From positions 1 to 64,000 of the forward strand of contig JAZLMM010000003.1 of assembly GCA_045598705.1 (NCBI GenBank): a stretch of DNA of 64,000 nucleotides, given 5' to 3'. This document shows, in pieces, positions 9,289 through 17,306 of this stretch; positions within the stretch are counted from its first letter, which is position 1, and each line of letters starts with the position of its first letter. The DNA comes from Scatonaster sp045598705. Lineage in GTDB: Bacteria > Bacillota > Clostridia > Saccharofermentanales > Saccharofermentanaceae. Both the position numbers and the translations under genes were made by a program. The notes beneath the pieces were generated by a model, which saw nothing but the letters and a program-made list of their open reading frames with translations, searched no databases and was not told where the DNA came from.

Positions 9289-10305
9289 ATGGGAAGAGGA
9301 TTAATCAAAAACGAAGGAAATAAGTTGCCGATCTCGAAATTGATCGTTCGAGTTGCCTTTGTCTTTGGTATTCTTGCTGCAGTGACGATTTTAGTAATCG
9401 TCATGACAGCTACAACGGCCAATCGCATGATGAGTATTGAGAAGAAACCGCTTGAGAATATTCCTTCTAATATTCTTCCAAGCTATTCGGCAACTACCTT
9501 TACCTCTGCAGATGAGCAGACACTTCTTTCTGGTTGGTTCTTCAAGACAGATGATCCAATCAGTACGATTATTGTTGTACATGATACTCAGTCAAATCGA
9601 ATGCCTTTCAACGTTTCTATGGTTGAGATGATCAATGATTTCCTGAATATGCATTACAACGTATTCCTATTCGACCTTCGAAACTCAGGTGAGAGTGATG
9701 GCGCGATATGCGGTTACGGATATTTGGAATGGCAGGATGTTCTAGGTGCTATCAAACACGTGAAGAAGATCTCAGTGACGAAGAATGTGATTCTTTATGG
9801 AATAGGTTCCGGCTGTAGTGCTTGCTTATTAGCAATTGATAAACTGCCGCCTTCTTCCGATTCGGAAGTATTAGAGAATTATAATCGTAAAATTGTTGAT
9901 TTAGGATTCGATGTATCTTACATTATCGGATTGGTTCTTGATTCGCCTGCGAAGAACTCAGATGACTACATTACTCCTTTTGTAGAGAAGAATTCCAAAT
10001 TCGCTTTTGTTACCAAACATTTTGTTCCATATGCTATACGCGTATCAGCAGGTGAATCAGACAGTTATAATCTTGCGACACAGATTTCTCGACTCCAGAT
10101 TCCGGTATGTATCTTATACGGTGGACGTGATACGTTTATTGGCGCGGAGAAAATCGAGCAAATTGTGACGGAACGTCAAAGATTGAACCCGAATACGACT
10201 ATGTCTAAGATGTATCCTGGCGCCGGTTATGTGGAATCATACTTAATTGACCCGCAAGGTTATCTGGCAATGCTGAAGTCTTACCTTGAGACGTATTTTA
10301 AGTGA
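9289..10305 (+). CDS. Membrane-anchored alpha/beta-hydrolase-like protein, catalytic Ser and His replaced
   Basis: 338 residues. One transmembrane helix (about 17-40) is followed by an extracytoplasmic alpha/beta-hydrolase fold: STIIVVHDT (usually lvHG), VFLFDLRNSGESDG (family dlRghGeSdg), VILYGIGSGCSA, CILYGGRDTFI and a C-terminal YPGAGYVES. In active relatives the elbow reads G-x-S-x-G and the last motif ends in His. Here the elbow is G171-I-G173-S-G175, so Gly sits at the nucleophile position, and Tyr314 replaces His. Asp281 is kept. Either Ser174 acts from a shifted position or the protein is a non-enzymatic relative. It is followed directly by tsaD, whose ribosome site overlaps this stop. 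Confidence 0.75.
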   Translation: MGRGLIKNEGNKLPISKLIVRVAFVFGILAAVTILVIVMTATTANRMMSIEKKPLENIPSNILPSYSATTFTSADEQTLLSGWFFKTDDPISTIIVVHDTQSNRMPFNVSMVEMINDFLNMHYNVFLFDLRNSGESDGAICGYGYLEWQDVLGAIKHVKKISVTKNVILYGIGSGCSACLLAIDKLPPSSDSEVLENYNRKIVDLGFDVSYIIGLVLDSPAKNSDDYITPFVEKNSKFAFVTKHFVPYAIRVSAGESDSYNLATQISRLQIPVCILYGGRDTFIGAEKIEQIVTERQRLNPNTTMSKMYPGAGYVESYLIDPQGYLAMLKSYLETYFK

Positions 10306-10318
10306 GGAGGCGCAGACG

Positions 10319-11341
10319 TTGGGTGTACTTACTTTAGGAATTGAATCTTCTTGTGATGAGACAGCTTGTGCAGTCATTGAGGATGGTCGAGTAGTTCGAG
10401 CAAGCATGATTGCCTCTTCTGCCGATCTTCAAAGTCAATATGGTGGTGTTGTACCTGAACTTGCTTCGCGTATGCATGTTGAAGCAATTGTGCCCTGTCT
10501 AAATGAGACGATGAAACAGGCGGGGATTACTTATGATGACATTGATGCTGTATGTGTTACGAAGGGCCCGGGTCTCGTAGGTGCATTGCTCGTTGGTGTA
10601 TCTGCTGCAAAGTCTATCTGCGAAGTAAAGAATAAGCCCTTGGTGGGTGTAAATCATATGGCAGGGCATATTGCCGCTAATTATCTTTCGGATTCTTCAT
10701 GGGAACCTCCATTTCTGTGCCTAGTTGTATCTGGCGGACATAGTGAGATACTTCTTGTGAAAGATTATGCGGATCTTTCCTTGATTTGTGCGACACGCGA
10801 TGATGCTGCAGGTGAAGCTTTTGACAAGATTGCGCGCGTGATCGGCCTTGGATATCCTGGTGGACCGAAATTAGATCGTGAGAGTCAAAACGGCAATCCT
10901 CACGCTTATTCTTTCCCATCTCCCAGAATTGCTGATTCGTTGGATTTCTCTTTTAGCGGAATCAAGACTGCTGCGCTGAATACCATTAATCAAGTGCGAT
11001 TAAAAGGCGAAGACATTAATGTAAGCGATTTTGCCGCTTCTTACCAGGAATCGATTTGTTCTATTCTGGTTGATCGCCTAAATAAGGCGATGAGACAAAC
11101 AGGCATGAAGAAGATTTGCCTTGCGGGCGGCGTGTCTGCTAATTCATGCTTAAGAAAGAAGATTGAGGCGTTAGCAAGTCGGACGAATGCTACATTGTGT
11201 CTGCCCAAAATGGCTTATTGTACAGATAATGCAGCAATGATTGCATCTGCTGGATATTACGAATACGTGCGTGGCGTGCGTGACGAATTGGATTTGAATG
11301 CGTATCCTTCGCTGGATTGGAGTGAGTCGTATGGCTATTAA
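10319..11341 (+). CDS. tsaD: tRNA N6-adenosine threonylcarbamoyltransferase TsaD
   Basis: About 340 residues. Transfers threonylcarbamoyl to A37 of tRNAs reading ANN codons, acting with TsaB and TsaE, neither of which is in this window. The protein starts LGIESSCDETACAVI, has the metal-binding HMAGH motif (about residues 111-115) and the ASHK/ASKH-fold glycine motifs (VSGGHSE; LAGGVSANSCLR). TTG 10319 was chosen because GAGGAGG (10304-10310) lies 8 nt upstream and the sequence then matches family N-termini. There is no suitable ATG. The ribosome site overlaps the stop of the preceding gene. The end overlaps smpB by 11 nt. Confidence 0.95.
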   Translation: MGVLTLGIESSCDETACAVIEDGRVVRASMIASSADLQSQYGGVVPELASRMHVEAIVPCLNETMKQAGITYDDIDAVCVTKGPGLVGALLVGVSAAKSICEVKNKPLVGVNHMAGHIAANYLSDSSWEPPFLCLVVSGGHSEILLVKDYADLSLICATRDDAAGEAFDKIARVIGLGYPGGPKLDRESQNGNPHAYSFPSPRIADSLDFSFSGIKTAALNTINQVRLKGEDINVSDFAASYQESICSILVDRLNKAMRQTGMKKICLAGGVSANSCLRKKIEALASRTNATLCLPKMAYCTDNAAMIASAGYYEYVRGVRDELDLNAYPSLDWSESYGY

Positions 11342-11810
11342 GAAGGGAATTTATGTCATTGCTGAGAACCGTAAGGCTTTCCATGACTATTTTATAGATG
11401 AGAAATTCGAGACCGGCATCGTGCTTTCTGGAACAGAAGTGAAGTCTTTACGAGCTGGCAAAGTGAATCTGAAGGATAGTTATGTGCAAGTCAAAGACGG
11501 AGAGATCTTCTTGGTTGGCGTACATATCAGTCCTTACGAGCAGGGAAATCGCTTTAACTTGGATCCTATGCGAACCAGAAAATTACTGATGCATAAGAGT
11601 GAGATCATCCGGCTTTTCTCGACAATCAAACAGGACGGATTAACGCTTGTTCCTACGAAGTGTTATTTCAAAGATGGGAAAGTGAAATTCGAGATAGGTC
11701 TGGCACGCGGTAAGAAAAATTACGACAAACGAGATTCCGCCGCAGAGAAGAGCGCGAAGCGTGATATTGATCGTGCGATGAAGAACCAAAGAAATTGTCA
11801 TGAATATTAA
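11331..11810 (+). CDS. smpB: SsrA-binding protein SmpB
   Basis: 159 residues. Binds tmRNA and brings it to stalled ribosomes for trans-translation. Recognisable by ENRKAFHDYFI, TGIVLSGTEVKSLRAGKVNLKDSY (shown by its 20-residue core LSGTEVKSLRAGKVNLKDSY) and the basic tail beginning GLARGKKNYDKR. ATG 11331 matches the usual family start and has GGAGTGAG upstream. No ssrA gene was recognised next to it. It is notable that the window also carries rqcH, the backup rescue system for stalled large subunits. Confidence 0.96.
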   Translation: MAIKKGIYVIAENRKAFHDYFIDEKFETGIVLSGTEVKSLRAGKVNLKDSYVQVKDGEIFLVGVHISPYEQGNRFNLDPMRTRKLLMHKSEIIRLFSTIKQDGLTLVPTKCYFKDGKVKFEIGLARGKKNYDKRDSAAEKSAKRDIDRAMKNQRNCHEY

Positions 11811-11825
11811 TTGACGCATAATGTT

Positions 11826-11852
11826 TTGTAAATCCCATTCTTGTGGTATATT
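11826..11852 (+). promoter_or_regulatory. Possible promoter before the VanZ-like gene
   Basis: TTGTAA (11826-11831) and TATATT (11847-11852) are 15 nt apart, with TG shortly upstream of the -10. The spacing is short, so confidence is low. Confidence 0.3.
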
Positions 11853-11885
11853 AGATTTGTATTCATTTGAGGGGATAGGCATGAA

Positions 11886-12464
11886 ATGAGTCTAACGGAA
11901 AATAAGCGTAAATCACTTCATCCTTTATATATCTTGTTTGCTGTCATCATGTGGTTTCTGGTGATTGGCTGGTTGGCTGTTATTTTTTCCCTGTCTTCTG
12001 AGACCGCTGAGTTATCAAGTTTGAGATCTCATGATTTGGTTGAGACATTATATGATCGATTGCATATCGTGGTTACGGATCACTTTGTTCGTAAATTTGC
12101 TCATATATTTGAATATATCGTGCTTTCCTCATTGTCATATGTTGCTATGTTCGCTACCAATCATGTCCAGGAACGAGATTTCTTAAGCGAGAATAAGACA
12201 ATTGAGAGATTTAAAAGTGATAATGAGGTTTATATTGCTGTTGCATTGTGGATCACGGCTTTGTCTGCCGCAGCAGATGAGTATTACCAGATTTTTGTAA
12301 CAGGACGTTGTTCTAGTCTGTTTGATGTATTCTTGGACCTTTCCGGTGCTTTCGTCTTGATGATGATTATTCGCATTGTTGCATCCATCTGGGCTTTCTT
12401 GAAAAACAAGAAATTAGATGATGATTTGTTGCCCGCCAATACACAACACACAAAGGAGGAGTAA
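11886..12464 (+). CDS. VanZ-like family membrane protein
   Basis: 192 residues with four predicted membrane helices (about 13-37, 70-94, 115-132 and 150-172). The VanZ family signature is present: RKFAHIFEYIVLSSL, then DEYYQIFVTGRCSSLFDVFLD. VanZ confers low teicoplanin resistance in enterococci, but the family is broad and the general function is unknown. Start ATG 11886 overlaps a two-codon open frame (ATG AAA TGA, 11881-11889) that sits closer to the GAGGGG ribosome site. The next gene begins 3 nt after the stop. Confidence 0.8.
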   Translation: MSLTENKRKSLHPLYILFAVIMWFLVIGWLAVIFSLSSETAELSSLRSHDLVETLYDRLHIVVTDHFVRKFAHIFEYIVLSSLSYVAMFATNHVQERDFLSENKTIERFKSDNEVYIAVALWITALSAAADEYYQIFVTGRCSSLFDVFLDLSGAFVLMMIIRIVASIWAFLKNKKLDDDLLPANTQHTKEE

Positions 12465-12467
12465 ATC

Positions 12468-12833
12468 ATGGGTATTTTTGATCGTAGGAAAGAACGTGAT
12501 AAGGAGAAGAGTGAGTCTCCTGAGTGGCTTCGTGCATATGTTCCTTCTTATACTTACTACTCTGACAAAACAGGAACTCCCGCTCCAGCCTTTGTGCTTC
12601 ATGATGATATTTCCACTCGTCTTCTGAAGAAGCCTCAAGAAGAATATGAAGTGACTGACAATTTTGTCTTGGTTTTGATGGACACGACTGCGAAGAAGAT
12701 GGTTGGCGTAGTTCCTTACGATAAAGCGCTGAAGACATTGGAGAAATACCAGATTGATGAGACGAAAGACGAGATGCTTCTTCGCCCACTAACGTTAGAA
12801 GAACTAAAGGTTGTCAATGAATTGAAGAAGTGA
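12468..12833 (+). CDS. Conserved-looking hypothetical protein, 121 residues
   Basis: I do not recognise a family. It is a soluble, charged protein: a basic N-terminal 18 residues, a central segment with PSYTYYSD and EYEVTDNFVLVLMDTTAKKMVGVVPYD (core VTDNFVLVLMDTTAKKMVGV), and an acidic-basic helical end. There are no Cys and no membrane segment. The start is well supported by AAAGGAGGAG upstream of ATG 12468. It is the last gene before a convergent terminator and is probably co-transcribed with the VanZ-like gene, 3 nt away. Confidence 0.8.
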   Translation: MGIFDRRKERDKEKSESPEWLRAYVPSYTYYSDKTGTPAPAFVLHDDISTRLLKKPQEEYEVTDNFVLVLMDTTAKKMVGVVPYDKALKTLEKYQIDETKDEMLLRPLTLEELKVVNELKK

Positions 12834-12873
12834 TTCGATCAGTATTCTTTCAAAATTGAATTTCTTTATGTAA

Positions 12874-12921
12874 AAAGGGGCTGTCTCAAAAGTGATGAAT
12901 TCACAGAGAGACAGTCCCTTT
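12874..12921. terminator. Bidirectional rho-independent terminator between convergent genes
   Basis: A 14-pair stem (12874-12887 with 12908-12921, one G-U pair) carries an A-run on the left and a T-run on the right, so it can end transcription from both the 121-residue gene and the DUF3048 gene. Confidence 0.9.
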
Positions 12922-12945
12922 CTGTTTATTAAATTATTCGAGTAA

Positions 12946-14142
12946 TTAGGATGAGAATGTCATCTTTGAATAGTAATCTTCGTCAACAATACAGATATAG
13001 GATTTACCGGCATTGACCTGAATTTCCGTGCCATTCTTGTCGAAACACTTTATCTGATCGTTTGGCGTAGGCTTTGTCCAAGTTATCTCTTCAATTTGAC
13101 CGTTCGATACATAGTATCCAGCGCCGCCTTCTTCCATGTGAATATCCTTGTGTTTTTCAGCAGAAGTGTCGTTAGGGCGAGTGTTAATCGGACAATATAG
13201 AACAAATACATTTGTAAAATGAATCTGTTCGTTATTGTTCAAGTCTATCTGCGGTTTACCATTATATTGACTCTTGTAATATACATTTTCCTCTTTGTTA
13301 TATTCAAAGAACGCATCATCATTGGTTGAGGAGAAGTAAACATTAAGTTCAGAACATGGCTGTGCATCAGTCATCTTTGCCGTTCCGTTTTCAACAAAGC
13401 GGAATAGTTCAGGCATAGGTACATTCAAATCGTATCCATAATCATTACATGCTTTAAGAAGAAAGTCACCGCGTGAAACACCACAGTGTTCCTGAGACCG
13501 TTGGGATTTCCAGTCGCGATCATACCAACAGTATTTAGAAGACGGTACTTCATCTGCAGTGTGACCATGTCCGTAATCGTAGATATGGTTGTTAATATCA
13601 ATCCAATCGATGCCGATATTTCTTACGTGTGGTGCAACAGCAGTCGGGTCAGCACCCCACGATACGAAAATGCATCCAGTACCAGCACACATATCCACTG
13701 CGCCAACGCGTCCACTACGTAATGAACCAAGTAATGGAATTCTAGAAACGTCTGGGTAAACGGCAAGCATACGGGTTTGACCACCTTCGGTTTCATACTC
13801 GAAAATTACAGAGGCATCACTTGTTCCACGTGAAGGGTTGGCAGCTTGGCTATTGTTGACAGCAATTCCGATTCCGCGTTTGCCTTCGTTATCTTTGCTC
13901 ATATCCATGACACCGGTGAGCGGATTCATTACATAGTCACTGATTGGTTCAGTGGGCTCGGTTTCCGTATTGGTTGCCACAGTTGCAACAGTTGTAAGCT
14001 CTGTGGTTGATTCTGTCACGGAAGTGTCAGAGGAAGATTCGCTAGAAGTGATTTCCTTTTTGTCACTGCAGGCACTAAACGAAGCAGTAAACAATAAAAT
14101 AGCGGTAACTAGTGAAGTTACCTTCATGAGTTTCTTATTCAT
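12946..14142 (-). CDS. DUF3048 domain lipoprotein (YerB-like)
   Basis: 398 residues. Lipoprotein signal with lipobox FSAC (Cys25), then a Ser/Thr/Glu linker (26-67), then a DUF3048 domain. The domain is marked by MNPLTGVMD, RGIGIAVNNSQAANPSRG (family N-h-aRPQsG), FEYETEGGQTRMLAVYPD and GSLRSGRVGAVDMC. The protein would be anchored on the outer face of the membrane. Homologues such as B. subtilis YerB have no firm biochemical role. ATG 14142 has GGAG 8 nt upstream. Divergent from the LCP gene, with both promoters in a ~120-nt gap. Confidence 0.9.
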   Translation of the reverse strand: MNKKLMKVTSLVTAILLFTASFSACSDKKEITSSESSSDTSVTESTTELTTVATVATNTETEPTEPISDYVMNPLTGVMDMSKDNEGKRGIGIAVNNSQAANPSRGTSDASVIFEYETEGGQTRMLAVYPDVSRIPLLGSLRSGRVGAVDMCAGTGCIFVSWGADPTAVAPHVRNIGIDWIDINNHIYDYGHGHTADEVPSSKYCWYDRDWKSQRSQEHCGVSRGDFLLKACNDYGYDLNVPMPELFRFVENGTAKMTDAQPCSELNVYFSSTNDDAFFEYNKEENVYYKSQYNGKPQIDLNNNEQIHFTNVFVLYCPINTRPNDTSAEKHKDIHMEEGGAGYYVSNGQIEEITWTKPTPNDQIKCFDKNGTEIQVNAGKSYICIVDEDYYSKMTFSS

Positions 14143-14207
14143 TTGAAATCTCCTTATCTCTTAGATGACTATATTGTAACATAACATGTGAAATATCAAC
14201 CGTGTCA

Positions 14208-14236
14208 TTGAAATGTAATAGAAAATCGGGTAATAT
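14208..14236 (+). promoter_or_regulatory. Promoter for the LCP gene
   Basis: TTGAAA (14208-14213), 17 nt, TAATAT (14231-14236), 28 nt before ATG 14264. On the opposite strand of the same gap, TGTTACAAT resembles an extended -10 for the DUF3048 gene. Confidence 0.6.
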
Positions 14237-14263
14237 TGTTTGTTGTTAAGAAAGGATATAAAT

Positions 14264-15382
14264 ATGTCTACTAATGCAATAGGTTATACAAAACAGGCTG
14301 ATCAGCAGGCTAAGAATAAGAAATCTAAAATGATGTTAGTGATTCGTATTCTTTGTTATGTTCTTGTTGGTATCATTGGTCTTGGTGGCGGCATCATGCT
14401 GTACCTTTATAAACTGATGGGTTCTGTTGGATTCGTAAATACTCCATTTGTTAATCAGCGTGATTACGAGACGATTGATTTTGACGATTTGGATAAGCTC
14501 GATTTGAATAATGGCGATGTGACTTCTTCTTGGAAAGAAGGGGGCCACACAAAGGTATATGTCAACGAGAAATACCCGATTAAGAAAGTTGCTCAGAAGG
14601 ATAGCAAAGTGGAGAATATCCTCGTGTTCGGCGTTGACTCTCGTGGAACGGATGATGTCCATTGTCGTGCGGATGCAATTCTAATTGTAACGATTGATGA
14701 ACGTCGTGATTGTCTGAAACTTACTTCACTGATGCGTGACACAGGTGTAAGTATTAAAGGTCGTTCGAATACAGATAAACTCACGCATGCGTATGCGTAC
14801 GGTGGTGTTGGTCTCTTGATTAATACAATCAATGAGAACTTCCAGTTGGATATTCAGAGATTTGTCATGCTCGATTTTGGAAGTTCGTCTGATGTAGTCG
14901 ATCTTGTTGGTGGCGTTGAAATTGATGTCTCAGCAGGTGAGGTTCGCTTTGCGAATAAGAATATTGAAGAGGAAAGTAGACTGCTTGGTGTCGAGCCACC
15001 ACTTCTTTCTCAGTCAGGAAAACAGACTTTGAATGGTATTCAGGCATCTTCTTGGGCTAGAATCCGTTACTTAGATTCTGATTATGTACGTACAAGTAGA
15101 CAGAGAACCTTGGCGTTAGCACTAATGAATAAGGTTGCTGGCTTCGGACGATTGGAACAGGCTGCTTTGATTGAAGATTCTGCAGGCATGTTTGAAACGA
15201 ATATGAATGCAATGGATATGATGCGCGTGGCATTGGCTGCAACAGATGTTCTTGGCGAGGTGAAGGAGTATCGTGCACCTGCGGATGGAATGTTCTATGT
15301 TCAGGAAGACCCGTGGATTATGATTGTTGATTGGGATAAGCAACTTGCTGACCTACATCAGTTTATCTGGGAGGAATCCTAA
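14264..15382 (+). CDS. LytR-CpsA-Psr (LCP) family cell-wall glycopolymer ligase
   Basis: 372 residues. Short basic cytoplasmic N-terminus, one membrane helix (about 22-44) and an outer LCP domain that in characterised members attaches teichoic acid or capsule chains to peptidoglycan. Visible LCP motifs: NILVFGVDSRG, RADAILIVTID, LTSLMRDTGVSI, DKLTHAYAYGG, VDLVGGVEID and ARIRYLDSDYVRTSRQR. All key Arg and Asp positions appear intact. ATG 14264 has AGAAAGGA 8 nt upstream, while the upstream in-frame ATG lacks a ribosome site. It abuts the PP2C-like gene without a gap, so the two are probably co-transcribed. Confidence 0.93.
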   Translation: MSTNAIGYTKQADQQAKNKKSKMMLVIRILCYVLVGIIGLGGGIMLYLYKLMGSVGFVNTPFVNQRDYETIDFDDLDKLDLNNGDVTSSWKEGGHTKVYVNEKYPIKKVAQKDSKVENILVFGVDSRGTDDVHCRADAILIVTIDERRDCLKLTSLMRDTGVSIKGRSNTDKLTHAYAYGGVGLLINTINENFQLDIQRFVMLDFGSSSDVVDLVGGVEIDVSAGEVRFANKNIEEESRLLGVEPPLLSQSGKQTLNGIQASSWARIRYLDSDYVRTSRQRTLALALMNKVAGFGRLEQAALIEDSAGMFETNMNAMDMMRVALAATDVLGEVKEYRAPADGMFYVQEDPWIMIVDWDKQLADLHQFIWEES

Positions 15383-17275
15383 ATGAGTAAGACAACAGCC
15401 GCAGTAGTATGCGAGACCAATCAAATTGCTAAGCATAACCAGGAAAATGTGTTTTTCCATGGCTTATATCGTGTACCATCTGAATTTTCCTCTGCATATT
15501 TCAGATCTGCCAAGTCCACGACACCTATACAGATTTTTGCTTGTTTCTCTGCACAAGGGGATGATACCTTGGCTGCAATGACACTTCAGGACGTTCTGAA
15601 GAGAATGCAAGAAATTGCTGAGACGACACAATTAAAGAGTGTGCTCGATTATGAGAGTTTTACGGACCAGGTGGTCAAAGTCTTAAATCAGACCGTATGC
15701 AATGCTTCTGTTAAGAATAATGGATCTTCGATTCGTGTATCGATGTCAATGGCTATTATTGAGGGCGATACTTTACGCGTGATGAACATCGGTAACACTC
15801 ATATCTGGTTATATCGTGGTGGAAAACTGATTTCATTGACAGAGAATCAGACTGTTGCTCATCGCTACGTACAAATGGGTGCAATCGATAAATCTCAGGA
15901 GGCAACTCATGAGGGCAACAATGAATTGACACAGTATTTGGGACGATTCCCTCAGGATGGAGAGGTAATTCCTGATAAGAAGGTTCATCTTAAACTATTG
16001 GATGGAGATGATATTTGTATTCTTGGTACAGGATTGGATCAAGGCGTATCCATCTCAAAACTTGGTGTAGTGATTGCTCGCCCGACTCAGCCTGAAACCA
16101 AGGCGAAAGAGATGATTGAATGTGCAATGAATAGTGGTGTCAAATATGGTTTGACCGCTACTGTGATTCATATTGATAGTACTTTGATTCTCCCTGGTGA
16201 GGCAAATATTGATTCTTCAGTGATGTCTAATGCAGTTTCAACTCGACCTGCTGTCATTGCTCAGCCCACTCAGGCTGTTCCGCCGGTTCAGCCGCAAAGT
16301 GCCCCAGTTTCTGCCGAAGCTGTAGTTGAACCTGTTCCGAGTATGCAGAATTCAAACATAGGGGAGTCAACCATTCAGGCCGATCAACTCCGATATCAAG
16401 TGAATCAACAGCTTGATAGTCCAACAATACAATTCTCGCAAGCCGATACTGAATTGGAAGATGATGGTCTGGAGATTCCTGATTCGAAACCCAAGAAAGT
16501 GAAGAAGAACAAAGAGAAGAAATCTTCCGCTTGGAAGACGATTCTAATTGGAATTTTTGTTTTCGTTATTTGTTTTGGAGTTGGTTATGGCGGCATGTAC
16601 GTGCTGTTTAATATTGCACATTGGACTGGTAAACTTGACTCTACCACTACTACCACAATAAGTGAGGATAGTCTTGAAGGCAAAGTCATGTATGTTCTTT
16701 TTGATGATACGATTCTTTACGTTGAAGAATCATTGGATAGTCAGGCAATCGATTCACTCTCTCGTGGTGAGGCGGTCACACTTCTTGCAATGAACGATAC
16801 ATTTGCGAAAGTCCGTAAGGAAAATGGTCTGATGGGATATGTGCCGGTTGAGATGATTGCAGAAGAAGATCCCACACATGGTGAGAGTAATCCAAGTGAG
16901 TTCGTGGATGTGACACCAGTCCCGACAGAACGCATTCCTGATTCAACAACAGCATCCAATGAGACGAAGGCATCAACTGCAGAAACTACAACCGAAACGA
17001 CTCCTGCAGAGACAACAACAGAGTCCACGACGGAGACAACTTTGGAATCTACGACAGCTAGTTCTTCAGATACATCAGATACCACACCACCCGAAACGAC
17101 GACTGCACCTACCACTGAACCAACCACTGAATCGACTACCGAGTCTACTACCGAGTCAACTACTGAGTCGACTACTGAGTCGACTACTGAGCCTACTACG
17201 ACTGCTCAGCCAGATGAAGGCGGAAATGGTGATGAGGGCGGAGATGAACCTGATCCAGGCGAACCGGGTAACTAA
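15383..17275 (+). CDS. Membrane PP2C-like protein with SH3-like outer domain; phosphatase residues lost
   Basis: 630 residues. Residues 1-270 follow the bacterial PP2C (Stp) layout: the region that should read DGMGG is SAQGD (56-60), GDSR is GNTH (137-140) followed by IWLYRGGKLISLTENQ, the SDGL position reads TGLDQG (216-221), and DNIT is YGLT. The Asp residues that bind the metals are therefore missing. A Pro-rich linker and Lys-rich stretch lead to a membrane helix (about 388-412), an outer SH3b-like domain (about 430-495) and a Thr/Glu/Ser-rich tail with TTES repeats. It probably senses or binds rather than dephosphorylates. It directly follows the LCP gene, suggesting an envelope role (inference). 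Confidence 0.72.
   Translation: MSKTTAAVVCETNQIAKHNQENVFFHGLYRVPSEFSSAYFRSAKSTTPIQIFACFSAQGDDTLAAMTLQDVLKRMQEIAETTQLKSVLDYESFTDQVVKVLNQTVCNASVKNNGSSIRVSMSMAIIEGDTLRVMNIGNTHIWLYRGGKLISLTENQTVAHRYVQMGAIDKSQEATHEGNNELTQYLGRFPQDGEVIPDKKVHLKLLDGDDICILGTGLDQGVSISKLGVVIARPTQPETKAKEMIECAMNSGVKYGLTATVIHIDSTLILPGEANIDSSVMSNAVSTRPAVIAQPTQAVPPVQPQSAPVSAEAVVEPVPSMQNSNIGESTIQADQLRYQVNQQLDSPTIQFSQADTELEDDGLEIPDSKPKKVKKNKEKKSSAWKTILIGIFVFVICFGVGYGGMYVLFNIAHWTGKLDSTTTTTISEDSLEGKVMYVLFDDTILYVEESLDSQAIDSLSRGEAVTLLAMNDTFAKVRKENGLMGYVPVEMIAEEDPTHGESNPSEFVDVTPVPTERIPDSTTASNETKASTAETTTETTPAETTTESTTETTLESTTASSSDTSDTTPPETTTAPTTEPTTESTTESTTESTTESTTESTTEPTTTAQPDEGGNGDEGGDEPDPGEPGN
17111..17200 (+). repeat. 12-nt tandem repeat encoding TTES/TTEP
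   Basis: Seven near-identical 12-nt units (consensus ACTACTGAGTCG) run in frame within the tail of the PP2C-like gene, plus a partial unit. The unit number could vary by slippage. The coded peptide is a typical extended outer-surface stalk. Confidence 0.9.
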
Positions 17276-17306
17276 TTTAGCGGTTTCTGATCCTTTTTGA
17301 AACGAA

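Noticed and set aside
17111..17200. CRISPR-like repeat array
   Set aside because: The 12-nt units are contiguous without spacers and code for a TTES peptide; no other direct-repeat array was found in the window.
16959..17300. Plus-strand 113-codon frame rich in Arg, Leu and Gln
   Set aside because: It is another frame of the TTES repeat in the PP2C-like gene; its composition follows from the repeat.
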